A DNA stretch of 55,510 bases from DASVTR01 sp033855775 (GTDB lineage Bacteria > Acidobacteriota > Blastocatellia > Pyrinomonadales > Pyrinomonadaceae), in the NCBI GenBank assembly GCA_033855775.1, contig JAWVFT010000032.1, positions 1-55,510 on the forward strand. Reading direction: 5' to 3'. The notes beneath the pieces are model-generated. The model ran no database searches and was not told the DNA's origin. It saw only the letters and a program-made list of their open reading frames with translations. Every line of letters starts with the position of its first letter. Within the stretch, counting starts at the first letter, position 1. The translations under genes were made by a program, and so were the position numbers. Positions 25,361 through 35,038 of the stretch are shown here, in pieces.

Positions 25361-26953
25361 TTAACGCGAAGGCTTAATCTGCATTGATTCAAATTTGGCC
25401 TCGGCTCCTTCCGTTCCCCCGACCGTCAGAGAGACACGCACGCCTTCAAGATAGCCGCCGTTAAGCTCCACGCCCAACTCTCTCCACTCATGCCCGTCAA
25501 CGCTAAAGGCAAAGCGATAACGCGCGCCGCCCGTGACGCTCATTCGCAAGTAAAGAAGAGAAGCATGAGGAGCAGCAACCGTGTCTACAACTTGATGCTT
25601 CTTTCTCTCGCGCATGTAGCTCATGATTTTTCCGTCGCCCACGACTATGCCGAGCGCGTCTTCGCTGTCGTTGTAAGCAGACAATCCGGCCAGCGTTCCA
25701 CGCTTCATTCCGCCGACATCAACCAGCGTCGTCGCAACGTAGTTAGCTGAGGTCGCGTGCTGCGAGAGGACCGCGCTGATTGGGTCGGCGGCCTTGTTGC
25801 CGGTCGCTGTGAGGACGAGTCTGCCGCCGCGCTCCCGCTCGATTCGGATGGACGGTTGATTCGCCTGCGGCCATTGCCAATCGGCCATCAACGGCGACGA
25901 GATGAAGTCGTCAAAGAAGGAATCGTCAGGCTGTTGAGCTTCACGTTTGAGCGGAGCAAACGCTCTCTCGCTCGGCCCTCTGCGGTCGTTAATCGCCGGC
26001 CATCCGCTCGCGCTCCATTCGACTTCATCAAGCAGAGCCTCGCGACCGATGTAAAAAGCGTCCTCACTTTTTCGATAAGCGTGATAGAGCAGGAAGTCTC
26101 GCCCCTCTTCGTCCGTCACGATGCTGCCGTGGCCCGGACACTGCCACGTTTGATTCTCGGCCAAAATAGGATTCGACGGATTCTTCTCCCATGGGCCGAG
26201 CAGCTTGCGCGCACGCGCGACGCCGAGCGCGTAATTACAACGACGCCCGCAGCAGGCGTTGCCGGAGTAGAAGAGATAGAACCAGTCGCCGCGTCGCAAG
26301 ATAAAAGCTCCCTCGACGACGCCTCCTTCCCATGATTTCGAATCGTTGTGAATCAACTCCTTTTTGTTCCCGACGAGCTTCGTTCCTTCTTCATTCAATT
26401 TCTGCGCCCAGATGGGAGTCGGCTGTTGACGACTATTGCCGTCTTCTTTCCAGACCAGATAACGCTCGTCTCGCTCGTCCGTCACGGCCATCGCATCAAT
26501 CGAACCTATCTCCTGGCAAATAAGCGGGCCGTGGTCTGCGTAAGGGCCGGACGGTTTCGCGGCGGACGCGACGGCGACGCACAGCGGACCATTCTTCTTG
26601 CGAGCGGTGTAGTAAACGTAGTAGCGGCCACGATGCTCCGAGATTTCGGGCGCCCAAAAATTGCCGACCGTCCAAGCCGGACGTGTTTGGAAGACCGCGC
26701 CGACCACTTCCCACTTGACCAAATCACGCGAATGCAAAATGGGAAACTCCGGCGCCCACTCGCCGGAGGTCGCCGTCGCCCAGTAGTCCTGTCCGACTCG
26801 TATCACCGACGGATCTGGAAAATCGCCCGCGATGACCGGATTCCGGTAAGCGGCGCGCTCGCCTTGCGCGTGCGCCTGCGCCAGACAAACGACGAGCAGA
26901 GACGTGCTGAGAGCAACTCGAAGCGCGCGATGTGCGCGTCGCAAAGTTTTCAT
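25361..26953 (-). CDS. Secreted GH43-family glycosidase with C-terminal concanavalin-like domain
   Basis: A 530-residue exported enzyme of the arabinofuranosidase/xylosidase family. After a signal peptide ending AQAHAQ the five-bladed propeller starts with GDFPDPSVIRVGQDYW (catalytic base Asp). The pKa-modulating Asp is in GSIDAMA, and the acid Glu is in GVVEGAFI. Residues about 335-530 form a beta-sandwich typical of the DUF1349/xylosidase C-terminal domain. I moved the start from 26983 to the ATG at 26953, which has GAGAGG before it. It is a close paralogue of the gene at 38342-39967, and lies divergent to the TonB receptor gene. Confidence 0.9.
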   Translation of the reverse strand: MKTLRRAHRALRVALSTSLLVVCLAQAHAQGERAAYRNPVIAGDFPDPSVIRVGQDYWATATSGEWAPEFPILHSRDLVKWEVVGAVFQTRPAWTVGNFWAPEISEHRGRYYVYYTARKKNGPLCVAVASAAKPSGPYADHGPLICQEIGSIDAMAVTDERDERYLVWKEDGNSRQQPTPIWAQKLNEEGTKLVGNKKELIHNDSKSWEGGVVEGAFILRRGDWFYLFYSGNACCGRRCNYALGVARARKLLGPWEKNPSNPILAENQTWQCPGHGSIVTDEEGRDFLLYHAYRKSEDAFYIGREALLDEVEWSASGWPAINDRRGPSERAFAPLKREAQQPDDSFFDDFISSPLMADWQWPQANQPSIRIERERGGRLVLTATGNKAADPISAVLSQHATSANYVATTLVDVGGMKRGTLAGLSAYNDSEDALGIVVGDGKIMSYMRERKKHQVVDTVAAPHASLLYLRMSVTGGARYRFAFSVDGHEWRELGVELNGGYLEGVRVSLTVGGTEGAEAKFESMQIKPSR

Positions 26954-27085
26954 GATGAGCCTCTCGCGGGCCGCAGTTTTCACAACTCGCGCTCAATCTA
27001 GCCCAAGCTAATGAAGGTGGCAATAGTTAACCGGACGGGCTTGAAAAAAATTAAACGTCTGGTCTAACTTCTGCAATTAAAAATG

Positions 27086-27115
27086 TTGACAGCAGACTAA
27101 GACTCCTGCTATAAG
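27086..27115 (+). promoter_or_regulatory. Sigma-70-type promoter of the TonB-receptor gene
   Basis: TTGACA (27086-27091), a perfect -35, is followed after 18 bases by TATAAG (27110-27115). Transcription would start near 27122, leaving a leader of about 230 bases before the receptor start codon. The two LacI-like cores follow immediately downstream. Confidence 0.6.
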
Positions 27116-27132
27116 CCGTAGGCATCTCGTTG

Positions 27133-27152
27133 AACCGTTTGCGTAACCGCTT
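27133..27152. promoter_or_regulatory. Two adjacent LacI-type operator cores
   Basis: AACCGTTT (27133-27140) and AACCGCTT (27145-27152) both fit the AAnCGnTT core bound by LacI/GalR/CcpA-type repressors. They are 12 bases apart and lie just downstream of the predicted transcription start, a place where a bound repressor would act as a block. The window's own LacI regulator (37218-38282) is the natural candidate. This is inferred from pattern and position only. Confidence 0.45.
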
Positions 27153-27351
27153 AAATAGAATGAACGGGAGACGTGTCAGTTACCCCCAAGAGCTTCCAGT
27201 AATTACGAATTTTAGAGAGCTGACGGCCTGCGCCTTTGCTAAGGCGACGTTGTTTTCACTTCCCAATTTCCTGAAGTGGACTTTCTAAGCGTGCCGTCCT
27301 TCTCAAGACAACTTCCTCGGTCAAACATTTGACGCCCTGCAAGGAGGGAAC

Positions 27352-30300
27352 ATGAAAGCCAATAAGTTTTTCGCGCCAGTGTTGTTATCGCTGATGCTGC
27401 TCTGCGCCTGCGTGGCCTACGCGCAGAGCGACCGCGGCTCCCTGACCGGGACAGTTAAAGACCCAAGCGGCGCTCTCGTTCCAAACGCCAAAGTAACGGC
27501 GACGAATCTCAATAGCGGCGAAGTGCGCGAGACCAACACTTCGGACGAGGGCAGCTATACTTTGCCCGAACTGAAGGCCGACCCATATCGTTTGTCGGTC
27601 GAGGCGCAGGGCTTCAAGACCTCCACCATCGACAACATTCAGGTCGCCGTTAACGTCACGCGGCGCGCGGACATGACGCTCGAAATCGGCGTTGTCAGCG
27701 ATGTCGTGACGGTCGCTGCGGATGCGGCTGTGCTACAGACCGACACGCCCGTGCGGCAAACCAACGTCACCGAGCGGCAGGTTAAAGAGTTGCCGCTGCT
27801 GGTTTCGGCTGAATCGGCTGGACGCTCGCCGCTGGCTTTTATCTTTCTTGACAGCAACGTGACTGCCGCTTCGGGGACTGGCACAAACGCTTCCGACTTT
27901 CGCGTCAGCGGCGGGCAGGGACTCGGCACGGAGATTTTGATTGACGGCGCGGCGACACGCCGAACTCAGAAGGGAACGTTCTTTACGGAAGTCGCGCCGG
28001 GGCCGAACGCTTATCAGGAGTTTACGCTTTCGACGAGCAACTACTCCGCCGAGTTCGGCAACTCTTCGGGCGGCATCGTCAGCTTCGCGCTCAAGAGCGG
28101 CGGCAACGACCTGCACGGCGAAGTCTACGACCTCTTTCACAACGATGCCTTGAACGCCAACAGCTTTCTCAACAACGCGCAGAACTTACGCATCAACCGC
28201 GACCATCAACATAATTTCGGCGGCAACATCGGCGGCCCCATCTACCTGCCGCGCTTTGGCGAGGGCGGGCCGACATACCTGAGCGGCAAGAATCGCGCCT
28301 TCTTCTTCTTCAACTTTGAAGCTTATCGTTTCTCGCAGGGCGAGAACGTGCTCGTCTCCGTCCCGACGGCGAGGATGCGCCAGGGCGACTTCGGTGAACT
28401 GTTGACAGACCCGACCGTGCTGGCTCTCAACGGCGGCCCGATACGAATCTTCGACCCGACGATGCCTGTGGGCGCGCGCAATGCGATTCCGAACAACGAC
28501 CTGCGCGGCTACATCAGCCCCGCCACGGGCCAGTCAATCATCGACCCGGTTGGCTTCAACATCGCGCAGTTTTTCCCGACGCCGAATCGAGCGGGCGTGT
28601 TCCGCAATTATCTGGCTTCGACCGAGATTCCGAACAAGATGAACAGCCCGACCTTCAAGCTCGATTTCATTCTTTCGGATAAGCAGCGACTGGCGTTCAG
28701 CTATTCCTTCCGCAACAACACGCGCATCGCCGGAGGCGCGCCACGCTTTCCAGCGCCTTACGTCGGCGACGGAGTTTGGAATCAATTCTTCAAGTCGAAC
28801 TTCTTCCGCTTGCAGCATGATTACACCATCAGCGCGAAGCTGCTCAATCACTTTAACGCGGGCTACAATCGCTACGATGTCGCCAACAAAAATTTCACTG
28901 AAGGCTTCGATGAATTGTCGCTCGGATTTCCCGCCGGGTCTGTTCAGAACAAGGCTTTCCCGAAGATAGCTTTTCCCGGTTACGGCGATGCGGCCGACCC
29001 TTTTAATCCAAACGTGCGCGCTTATCAAGGCATCGGCTCGACCTTCTTCAGCGACCAGTTGCGCGATAACGCGATGGAGTTGACCGACTTCGTGACCTAC
29101 GTCACCGGCAGGCATTCGATGAAGTTCGGTGCCGACGTGCGCAACAGCCAGTTCAATGTTCATCAATTGCTGGACCCCGGCGGCGAGATTAACTTCCGGG
29201 CCAACCAGACTTCCAACGGTTGCTGCGAGCGCAACAACGAAGGCTTTCCGATTGCGAGCTTGCTGACCGGCGCGACCGAGTTTTCCTTCAACAGCGTGCA
29301 GAATTTAGACCCCGGCTGGCGGCAATTCTCTCATTCCTATTTCTTTCAGGACGACATTAAGGTGACGCCGCGTTTGACGCTCAACGCGGGCATTCGCTAC
29401 GACCTGCCGGGCCTGCGCTATGAGTCGCGCGACCGCTTCCGTGGCTTTGACCCGACCGTTCCCAATCCGGCGGCTGGCGGTCGTCTCGGCGCGATTGCGG
29501 GCGCCGCCGGGCAAGGCGGCGTGCAGGCGCAGCACAGAACTCTCGCCAAGCCTGACTATTCCAACATCGGCCCGCGTCTCGGCTTCGCTTATTCTTTCAA
29601 CGACAAGACGGTCGTGCGCGGCGGCATCGGTCTTTACTACGCTCCGATTCTCTACGGCTTCGCGGGCAACAACACGCTGACGGAAGGAACCGTCGGCTAT
29701 AACTCGCCGCGACCGGCCAACATCAATGGCGGGGCCGACGCCAACTTCGATCTCTTCCTGCGCAACTATCGCCAGACGCCGGGAACAGACCCGAACGGCC
29801 AGTTCATCGGCAGCGACATTGACTACTTCGACCGAAATTTCAAGACGGGCCGGACGTTGCAATATGGCCTCGATGTCGAACGCGAACTGCCGTATAACTT
29901 CGTCCTTCAACTGAGCTATACGGGACACCGCGCAGACCGTTTGCGCTCCGACCTGCAACGCATCAACGCCGTCCCGCTCAATGCCCTGAAGCTCGGCAAC
30001 GAACTGCTCAATCGCAATCTCAATGCGTTTGACCCAGTGGCGAATCCCAACGGCATCAGGCAGGAAGACCGCACGTTTGCGCAGAGCGTCGGGATAACTC
30101 TGGCCGCCAATCCGAATGCCGTCTTCACCGGATTCAACGGCAGCGTCGGGCAATCGCTGAAGCCTTTCCCGCAGTATGGCCGCATCAGCAATCAGCTTGA
30201 GAGTCTGGGCCGTAGCTGGTACAACGCCGCGACTGTCAAGCTCGACCGTCGCTTCACGCAGGGCATGCAGTTCGGCGTCTCTTACACCTTCTCGAAACTC

Positions 30301-31059
30301 ATCACGGATGCTTCGGAAGATTTGTTCGGCGGCTCTCCAATCGGGAGCGTGCTACAGAATCCTTACGACCGCCGCTCGCTGCGCGCCGTCTCGCCAAACA
30401 GCATCCCGCATGTCTTCGTCGTCAACTATCTAATCGAGCTTCCATTCGGCAAAGGCAAGCGCTGGCTGAACGAAGGCGGCATCGTTGACAGGCTGGCCGG
30501 AGGCTGGCAACTCAGCGGCGTCCAGCGTTATCAATCCGGCTTGCCGCTCGTCATCCGCCGCACCGGGCAGGACGCCTTCAGTTGCAGCGGGCCGACGGGC
30601 TTCTGCACGGACGTGAGGCCGAATCTGACGGGGCAGCCGATTCTGACCGGCAGTCAGGATTTGGTGAACGGGCGGGCGCAGATTTTCAACTCGAATGCTT
30701 TTAGCTCTCCGCCGAGCTTCAATCAAGGCGTGCCGCCGCAGTATGTCGGCGGCGCGCTCAACCCGGATTACGTCCGCTACTACGCAGACCCTTTGCGCTT
30801 CTTCGGCGACGCTCCGGCGGTGATTGACCAGGCGCGCGACCTGCCTTTCCTGAGCGAGAATATCAGCCTTCTCAAGAAGACGCGGTTGACCGAAACCATG
30901 ACGTTAGAGTTGGGCGCGGAAGCCTTCAATCTCTTCAACCGGCACCGGCTGACGCAGCCGGGCAGCGACCTCTTGAATCAAATCGGCTTTGGGTTCTCAA
31001 GCATCGACGCAGGCTACGGCCCGCGCGTCATTCAAATCCGCGTGAGATTCATTTACTAA
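27352..31059 (+). CDS. TonB-dependent receptor, Oar-like, with carboxypeptidase-regulatory-like domain
   Basis: A 1235-residue outer-membrane protein. The signal peptide ends CVAYAQS. Residues about 28-110 form the carboxypeptidase-regulatory-like domain (GSLTGTVKDPSGALVPNAKV). The plug follows (VRQTNVTERQVKELPLL, later FRVSGGQG), then a very long beta-barrel ending VIQIRVRFIY with a terminal aromatic. This architecture is characteristic of Acidobacteriota and Bacteroidota receptors for large substrates. A strong AAGGAGGG lies before the ATG. By neighbourhood it should import or bind an arabinose/galactose-rich glycan. The gene ends at a clear terminator. Confidence 0.93.
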   Translation: MKANKFFAPVLLSLMLLCACVAYAQSDRGSLTGTVKDPSGALVPNAKVTATNLNSGEVRETNTSDEGSYTLPELKADPYRLSVEAQGFKTSTIDNIQVAVNVTRRADMTLEIGVVSDVVTVAADAAVLQTDTPVRQTNVTERQVKELPLLVSAESAGRSPLAFIFLDSNVTAASGTGTNASDFRVSGGQGLGTEILIDGAATRRTQKGTFFTEVAPGPNAYQEFTLSTSNYSAEFGNSSGGIVSFALKSGGNDLHGEVYDLFHNDALNANSFLNNAQNLRINRDHQHNFGGNIGGPIYLPRFGEGGPTYLSGKNRAFFFFNFEAYRFSQGENVLVSVPTARMRQGDFGELLTDPTVLALNGGPIRIFDPTMPVGARNAIPNNDLRGYISPATGQSIIDPVGFNIAQFFPTPNRAGVFRNYLASTEIPNKMNSPTFKLDFILSDKQRLAFSYSFRNNTRIAGGAPRFPAPYVGDGVWNQFFKSNFFRLQHDYTISAKLLNHFNAGYNRYDVANKNFTEGFDELSLGFPAGSVQNKAFPKIAFPGYGDAADPFNPNVRAYQGIGSTFFSDQLRDNAMELTDFVTYVTGRHSMKFGADVRNSQFNVHQLLDPGGEINFRANQTSNGCCERNNEGFPIASLLTGATEFSFNSVQNLDPGWRQFSHSYFFQDDIKVTPRLTLNAGIRYDLPGLRYESRDRFRGFDPTVPNPAAGGRLGAIAGAAGQGGVQAQHRTLAKPDYSNIGPRLGFAYSFNDKTVVRGGIGLYYAPILYGFAGNNTLTEGTVGYNSPRPANINGGADANFDLFLRNYRQTPGTDPNGQFIGSDIDYFDRNFKTGRTLQYGLDVERELPYNFVLQLSYTGHRADRLRSDLQRINAVPLNALKLGNELLNRNLNAFDPVANPNGIRQEDRTFAQSVGITLAANPNAVFTGFNGSVGQSLKPFPQYGRISNQLESLGRSWYNAATVKLDRRFTQGMQFGVSYTFSKLITDASEDLFGGSPIGSVLQNPYDRRSLRAVSPNSIPHVFVVNYLIELPFGKGKRWLNEGGIVDRLAGGWQLSGVQRYQSGLPLVIRRTGQDAFSCSGPTGFCTDVRPNLTGQPILTGSQDLVNGRAQIFNSNAFSSPPSFNQGVPPQYVGGALNPDYVRYYADPLRFFGDAPAVIDQARDLPFLSENISLLKKTRLTETMTLELGAEAFNLFNRHRLTQPGSDLLNQIGFGFSSIDAGYGPRVIQIRVRFIY

Positions 31060-31081
31060 CCAACCTTGGTGGCGAACGAGA

Positions 31082-31127
31082 GGCGCGGGAGTGTGTTAGT
31101 TCAACTCTTCCCGCGCCGCTTGTTTTT
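31082..31127 (+). terminator. Rho-independent terminator after the TonB receptor
   Basis: GGCGCGGGA (31082-31090) pairs perfectly with TCCCGCGCC (31109-31117), followed by GCTTGTTTTT. It ends the receptor transcript. The TPR gene begins about 20 bases later, so expression of the downstream genes may be lower than that of the receptor. Confidence 0.8.
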
Positions 31128-31149
31128 GCTGGCCCGGATGGATGACATC

Positions 31150-32808
31150 ATGCCTGCGCGTTCAAAGCAATTCACTCGCAGCCTCGCTCAAGCTCTCGTC
31201 TGCTTGCTGCTCTGTGGAGCGAGCGTGCCTATCTATGAAATGCGCGCAGCCAGTAGTCAGCCGCAGTTTCAAGCGACGCAGGAGCAGTCGTCTGCGCTCG
31301 TGGCCGAAGGCGTGGCGGCCCTCGAACGCAACGACCTGGCCGCGGCCAAAGTCTCTTTCGAGCGCGCTCTTGAAGTTGACCACAACAACGTCGCCGCCCA
31401 TTCTTACTTGGGCGCGCTGGCAGACCGCGCGGGCCAACTCGAAGAAGCCGAGCGACACTTTGCCGCCGCCGCCATCGCTGCTCCGCTCTCGCCCTCGGCG
31501 CGCAATAATCACGGCGCCATCCTTCTGCGAATGGGACGCACGGAGCAGGCCGCCGCGCAGTTTGAAATCTCCCTGCGGCTCGATAAGAGCCAGCCGAGCG
31601 CGCTCGTCAATCTGGCCCAGATACGCTTTGCGAGCGGCACGCCGGAAGGCTTGCGGCGGGCGCGCGAATTATTCGAGAGCGCCTTGGCCATCGCGCCCGA
31701 CGCTGAGATTGCGCGCTCGCTCGTCATCGTCACGCTGCGCCTTGGCGACAACGCTTCTGCCTCGCGCTACTTTCAAAACTATACGGCTCAACTTGGCGCA
31801 GCCACCGACCGCGCCGCAGAGCCGTCCGCGCGGGCGGAACTCGGCGCGGCCCTGCTCGCCGCGGGACTCTTCACTGAGGCTCTTGAAGAACTGAATGCCG
31901 CCGCGTCCGCCGAGCCGAATAATGTCCAGTTCATACTGCTGCTCGCGCGCGCATACTTGGCGCGCAGGGATATTAAGGGAGCGGGGCGCACGCTTGAATC
32001 GGCGGTCGCGCGCGGGCTTCAGGACGGAGCAATCTATGTCGCGCTCTCCGAAATCTACGTGCAGAGCGGGCATATCGAAAACGCGATTCCGGCCATGCGC
32101 CTCGCCATCGAGCGCGAGCCGCGGAACGAGTCTTATCACTTTCGCTACGGGATGCTGTTGACCGAAACACAAGCTCCGGCGGCAGCCGTCATTCGTCTGC
32201 AAGAAGCCCTGCGCTTGATCCCGCGTTCTCCGCGCCTCTGGTTCGCGCTCGGCATCGCGTTCTTTTCCAATCACCAGAGCGTCGAGGCGATAAACGCTTT
32301 TCAGAAGGCTCTGGACATTGACCCGAAGTTCGCGCCCGCGCTCGCTTATCTTGGAATGACGCAGGCGGAGCAGGGACAGTACAAGGTTGCGATAACGCTC
32401 TACGAACGGGCGTTGGCGCTTGATGAGAAACTGGCGATTGTCCACTATCTTGAAGCGGAAGCTGTGCTCAAAGACGACACGCAGGCCGTCGTCGCCGCCG
32501 AGAAACATCTGGCGCGGGCCGTCGCGCTGGATGGCTCATTTGCTCCCGCGCAACTGTCGCTCGGAAAGTTGTATCAACGAGCCGACCGTCTGGAAGAAGC
32601 GGTCACGCGGTTTGAGCAGGCCATCAAGTTAGACCCGAATCTGGCCGAAGCTTACTACCAGCTTGGGCGCGTCTACATACGCCTCAAGCGCAAGGACGAA
32701 GCGCAGACGGAGCTGGCGACTTTCAAGCGCTTGAGCGACGCGCAGAAAGAGCAGTCGCAGAACGACCGGCGCGAGATAGTGCGGCGTCTGGCAAACGTCC
32801 GTTTTTAA
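31150..32808 (+). CDS. Exported TPR-repeat protein
   Basis: A 552-residue protein: a signal peptide (LAQALVCLLLCGASVPIYEM region), then tetratricopeptide repeats through almost the whole length, such as ALERNDLAAAKVSFERALEV, AAHSYLGALADRAGQLEEAE and AEAYYQLGRVYIRLKRKDEA. TPR arrays mediate protein-protein contact. Similar TPR genes often accompany Oar-like receptors in Acidobacteriota, but the partner is unknown. Several upstream ATGs exist (31066, 31138). I chose 31150 because the signal peptide starts there and the earlier ones overlap the terminator or lack a ribosome binding site. Confidence 0.85.
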   Translation: MPARSKQFTRSLAQALVCLLLCGASVPIYEMRAASSQPQFQATQEQSSALVAEGVAALERNDLAAAKVSFERALEVDHNNVAAHSYLGALADRAGQLEEAERHFAAAAIAAPLSPSARNNHGAILLRMGRTEQAAAQFEISLRLDKSQPSALVNLAQIRFASGTPEGLRRARELFESALAIAPDAEIARSLVIVTLRLGDNASASRYFQNYTAQLGAATDRAAEPSARAELGAALLAAGLFTEALEELNAAASAEPNNVQFILLLARAYLARRDIKGAGRTLESAVARGLQDGAIYVALSEIYVQSGHIENAIPAMRLAIEREPRNESYHFRYGMLLTETQAPAAAVIRLQEALRLIPRSPRLWFALGIAFFSNHQSVEAINAFQKALDIDPKFAPALAYLGMTQAEQGQYKVAITLYERALALDEKLAIVHYLEAEAVLKDDTQAVVAAEKHLARAVALDGSFAPAQLSLGKLYQRADRLEEAVTRFEQAIKLDPNLAEAYYQLGRVYIRLKRKDEAQTELATFKRLSDAQKEQSQNDRREIVRRLANVRF

Positions 32809-32849
32809 AATCCGGCGAACGCTCGCTTTTAGAGAAAGGGGAATCACCG

Positions 32850-33587
32850 ATGTTGAATGTGCAGCGTTTAATCCGGGTCGCGCTCGGCCTTTGTCTGGCG
32901 TTCGTCGCCGTCGTCAAGGTCAACGGGCAGCAGCCCGCGGCCACGCCGACGACGCAGCAGCCCGCCAACTCGCAGGCGGCGGCTTTCAATCAATGGGGCG
33001 ACGAGTTTGACGGCAACGCGCTGGACGAGAGCCGTTGGGAACGTTTTAGTTTCGAGGGCGGCGGCGGCAAGCTTGAGTTGAAAGACGGGCAGCTTCGATT
33101 GCGCAGCATGAACCACACACGCTCCGGCGTGAGAAGCAAACAGGAGTTTACCTCCGACCGCTTCAGCGTCGAGGCCAGAGTCGCAAGGGTCGGGCAGCAA
33201 CTCCTGGAGCCCGCCGATAAATCTTCGCCTCTCGGTTTTGCCACGCTGACGATTCTCTTCGACAGCGGCGGGCGCAATCGCATCGAATGGATTCTCACCA
33301 GCGAAGGCACGTTTGAAGCCTGGGCTGTCGTGGACGGACAGGGCGAGCGGCTTGACAATCGCAAGCTCGGCACGAAGCTGAAGAATCCCGTGCTGGCCGT
33401 CATCCGGCGCGGCGATGAATTTCTCTTCATACTCAACGGGCCGGACAGTCCTCCGCAAGATGCTCAAGTCGGCCTGACGAAAGTTATCAAGAATATGCCG
33501 CGCGCCTTTCGCGTGATGCTGTACGGCTTCGGCTCGTCGGAAAACGATTGGGATGCTGTGCGCGTCGTCACGCCAAAGCAACCTTGA
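32850..33587 (+). CDS. Secreted concanavalin-like beta-sandwich protein
   Basis: A 245-residue exported protein. After a signal peptide (VALGLCLAFVAVVKVNGQ) and a Gln/Pro/Thr linker, one beta-sandwich domain fills residues about 48-240, beginning WGDEFDGNALDESRWERFSF. That opening resembles the GH16 and DUF1349/xylosidase C-terminal lectin folds, but the GH16 catalytic ExDxE signature is absent. It may therefore bind sugar rather than cut it. AAGGGGA precedes the ATG. It lies between the TPR gene and a GH43 gene on the same strand. Confidence 0.75.
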   Translation: MLNVQRLIRVALGLCLAFVAVVKVNGQQPAATPTTQQPANSQAAAFNQWGDEFDGNALDESRWERFSFEGGGGKLELKDGQLRLRSMNHTRSGVRSKQEFTSDRFSVEARVARVGQQLLEPADKSSPLGFATLTILFDSGGRNRIEWILTSEGTFEAWAVVDGQGERLDNRKLGTKLKNPVLAVIRRGDEFLFILNGPDSPPQDAQVGLTKVIKNMPRAFRVMLYGFGSSENDWDAVRVVTPKQP

Positions 33588-33670
33588 GCGACGCTGTGCC
33601 TGCTTTCCATGATTCATCCTTAAGGTTAAGAATTTCCGCTCGATTCCATCGAGACGAGGAGCGAGACAAA

Positions 33671-34792
33671 ATGAGACGGCGCGAAGGACGACGACTGACG
33701 CTTCTCTGCGGCCTGACGATGTTGCTCGCATGCTCCGCCGCTCCGGCGCAACGCGGGCGGGCGCAGCGTTCGCCTTTGTCGTCAGCTACGAGCACGCCAA
33801 GCGCTCGCGCGCTCAGTTACACCAATCCTGTCTTCGATGTTGATTTTCCAGACCCGACCGTGATGCGCGCCACAGATGGTTGGTTCTACGCCTACGCCAC
33901 GCAGACGATTATCAACGGGCGCACCATCAACATACAGGTAGCTCGCTCGAAAGATTTAATCAACTGGGAACACCTCGGCGATGCCTTGCCGGTCAAGCCC
34001 GGTTGGGCCAGCGAGACGCAGAAGTTCTGGGCGCCGCACGTCAGCCAGTTCGGCGACACTTACTACATGTATTTCTCCGCCGACCCGAACACGCTGACGG
34101 GCTTGTGTCTGGCCGTCGCCACCGCCAAATCGCCGCGCGGCCCTTTCACGGATAGCGGCTCGCCGCTCAAGTGCGGCGAATCATTTATCAACATCGACCC
34201 GATGGCTTTTGACGACCCGCGCACGGGCAAGCGTCTGCTCTATTGGGGCTCCGGCTTTCAACCAATCCGCGCGCAGGAACTCGCGCCCGACCGCGTAAGC
34301 TTTATGCGGGGCAGCCGACCCGTCGATTTAATCAAGACCATCAAAGATGAGAAGCCGGATAACTACCAACGCCTGATTGAAGGCGCGTGGCTGACCGAGC
34401 GCGGCGGTTATTACTACCTCTTCTTTTCGGGCGACAATTGTTGCGGCGATAAAGCTCACTACGCGGTGATGGTGGCGCGGTCGAAAAGCGCGCTCGGCCC
34501 GTTTGAAACGCTGGCCGAAGCGACCGGCAAATCCAGCAGCGCGATTCTCGAACGCAACGAGCGCTGGATTGCTCCCGGCCACAACTCCGTGTTGAGAGAC
34601 GCGCACGGGCGGGACTGGATTTTTTATCACGCCATCGACGCGAACAATCGCTTTCTGAAAAATGACATCGCGGGCGATAGAGACGTGCGACGGATTATGC
34701 TGATGGACAGGCTGGTCTATCATAATGGTTGGCCGATGATTGAAAGGGGCAGCCCTTCGACAACTCGGAAGCCGGGGCCGAAGACGCGATGA
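33671..34792 (+). CDS. Secreted GH43-family glycosidase, single-domain
   Basis: A 373-residue exported enzyme with a signal peptide (LTLLCGLTMLLACSAAPAQ) and one GH43 propeller. Catalytic residues are visible: base Asp in VDFPDPTVM, modulating Asp in FINIDPMAF and acid Glu in LIEGAWL. It lacks the C-terminal sandwich of the two other GH43 enzymes in the window and is clearly less related to them. The frame opens at 33548, but GAGGAG lies nine bases before the ATG at 33671, where the signal peptide starts. It is likely to release arabinofuranosyl or similar units outside the cytoplasm. Confidence 0.88.
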   Translation: MRRREGRRLTLLCGLTMLLACSAAPAQRGRAQRSPLSSATSTPSARALSYTNPVFDVDFPDPTVMRATDGWFYAYATQTIINGRTINIQVARSKDLINWEHLGDALPVKPGWASETQKFWAPHVSQFGDTYYMYFSADPNTLTGLCLAVATAKSPRGPFTDSGSPLKCGESFINIDPMAFDDPRTGKRLLYWGSGFQPIRAQELAPDRVSFMRGSRPVDLIKTIKDEKPDNYQRLIEGAWLTERGGYYYLFFSGDNCCGDKAHYAVMVARSKSALGPFETLAEATGKSSSAILERNERWIAPGHNSVLRDAHGRDWIFYHAIDANNRFLKNDIAGDRDVRRIMLMDRLVYHNGWPMIERGSPSTTRKPGPKTR

Positions 34793-34852
34793 GTAGCGAC
34801 GCAACAAGCTTCTTCAATTGCGAGCAACGTGAATCGAGAAAGCAGGGCGGCG

Positions 34853-35038
34853 ATGTCTGAATCAAGCGAGACGGAAGGCATGCATCGAAGGCGAATAACG
34901 CTTCATGATGGACGCTATCTCATCTTCTATACTTTCGATGAGCCGTCCGTCGCAGCCGCGCACGATAAAGCGGACGCGAGCCTCGGCCTGCCTGAGCCGG
35001 AAGCTGAGCCCGAAGCGGAGGAGGAGCGTCGTGTCTGA
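34853..35038 (+). CDS. Small conserved-looking protein overlapping galT
   Basis: A 61-residue protein: a central segment HRRRITLHDGRYLIFYTFDE that looks like two beta strands, then a strongly acidic end (PEPEAEPEAEEERR). I do not recognise a named family. AGGGCGGCG precedes the ATG at 34853. Its stop at 35036-35038 lies inside the start of galT, so the two are translationally coupled, which favours a real gene. Confidence 0.55.
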   Translation: MSESSETEGMHRRRITLHDGRYLIFYTFDEPSVAAAHDKADASLGLPEPEAEPEAEEERRV

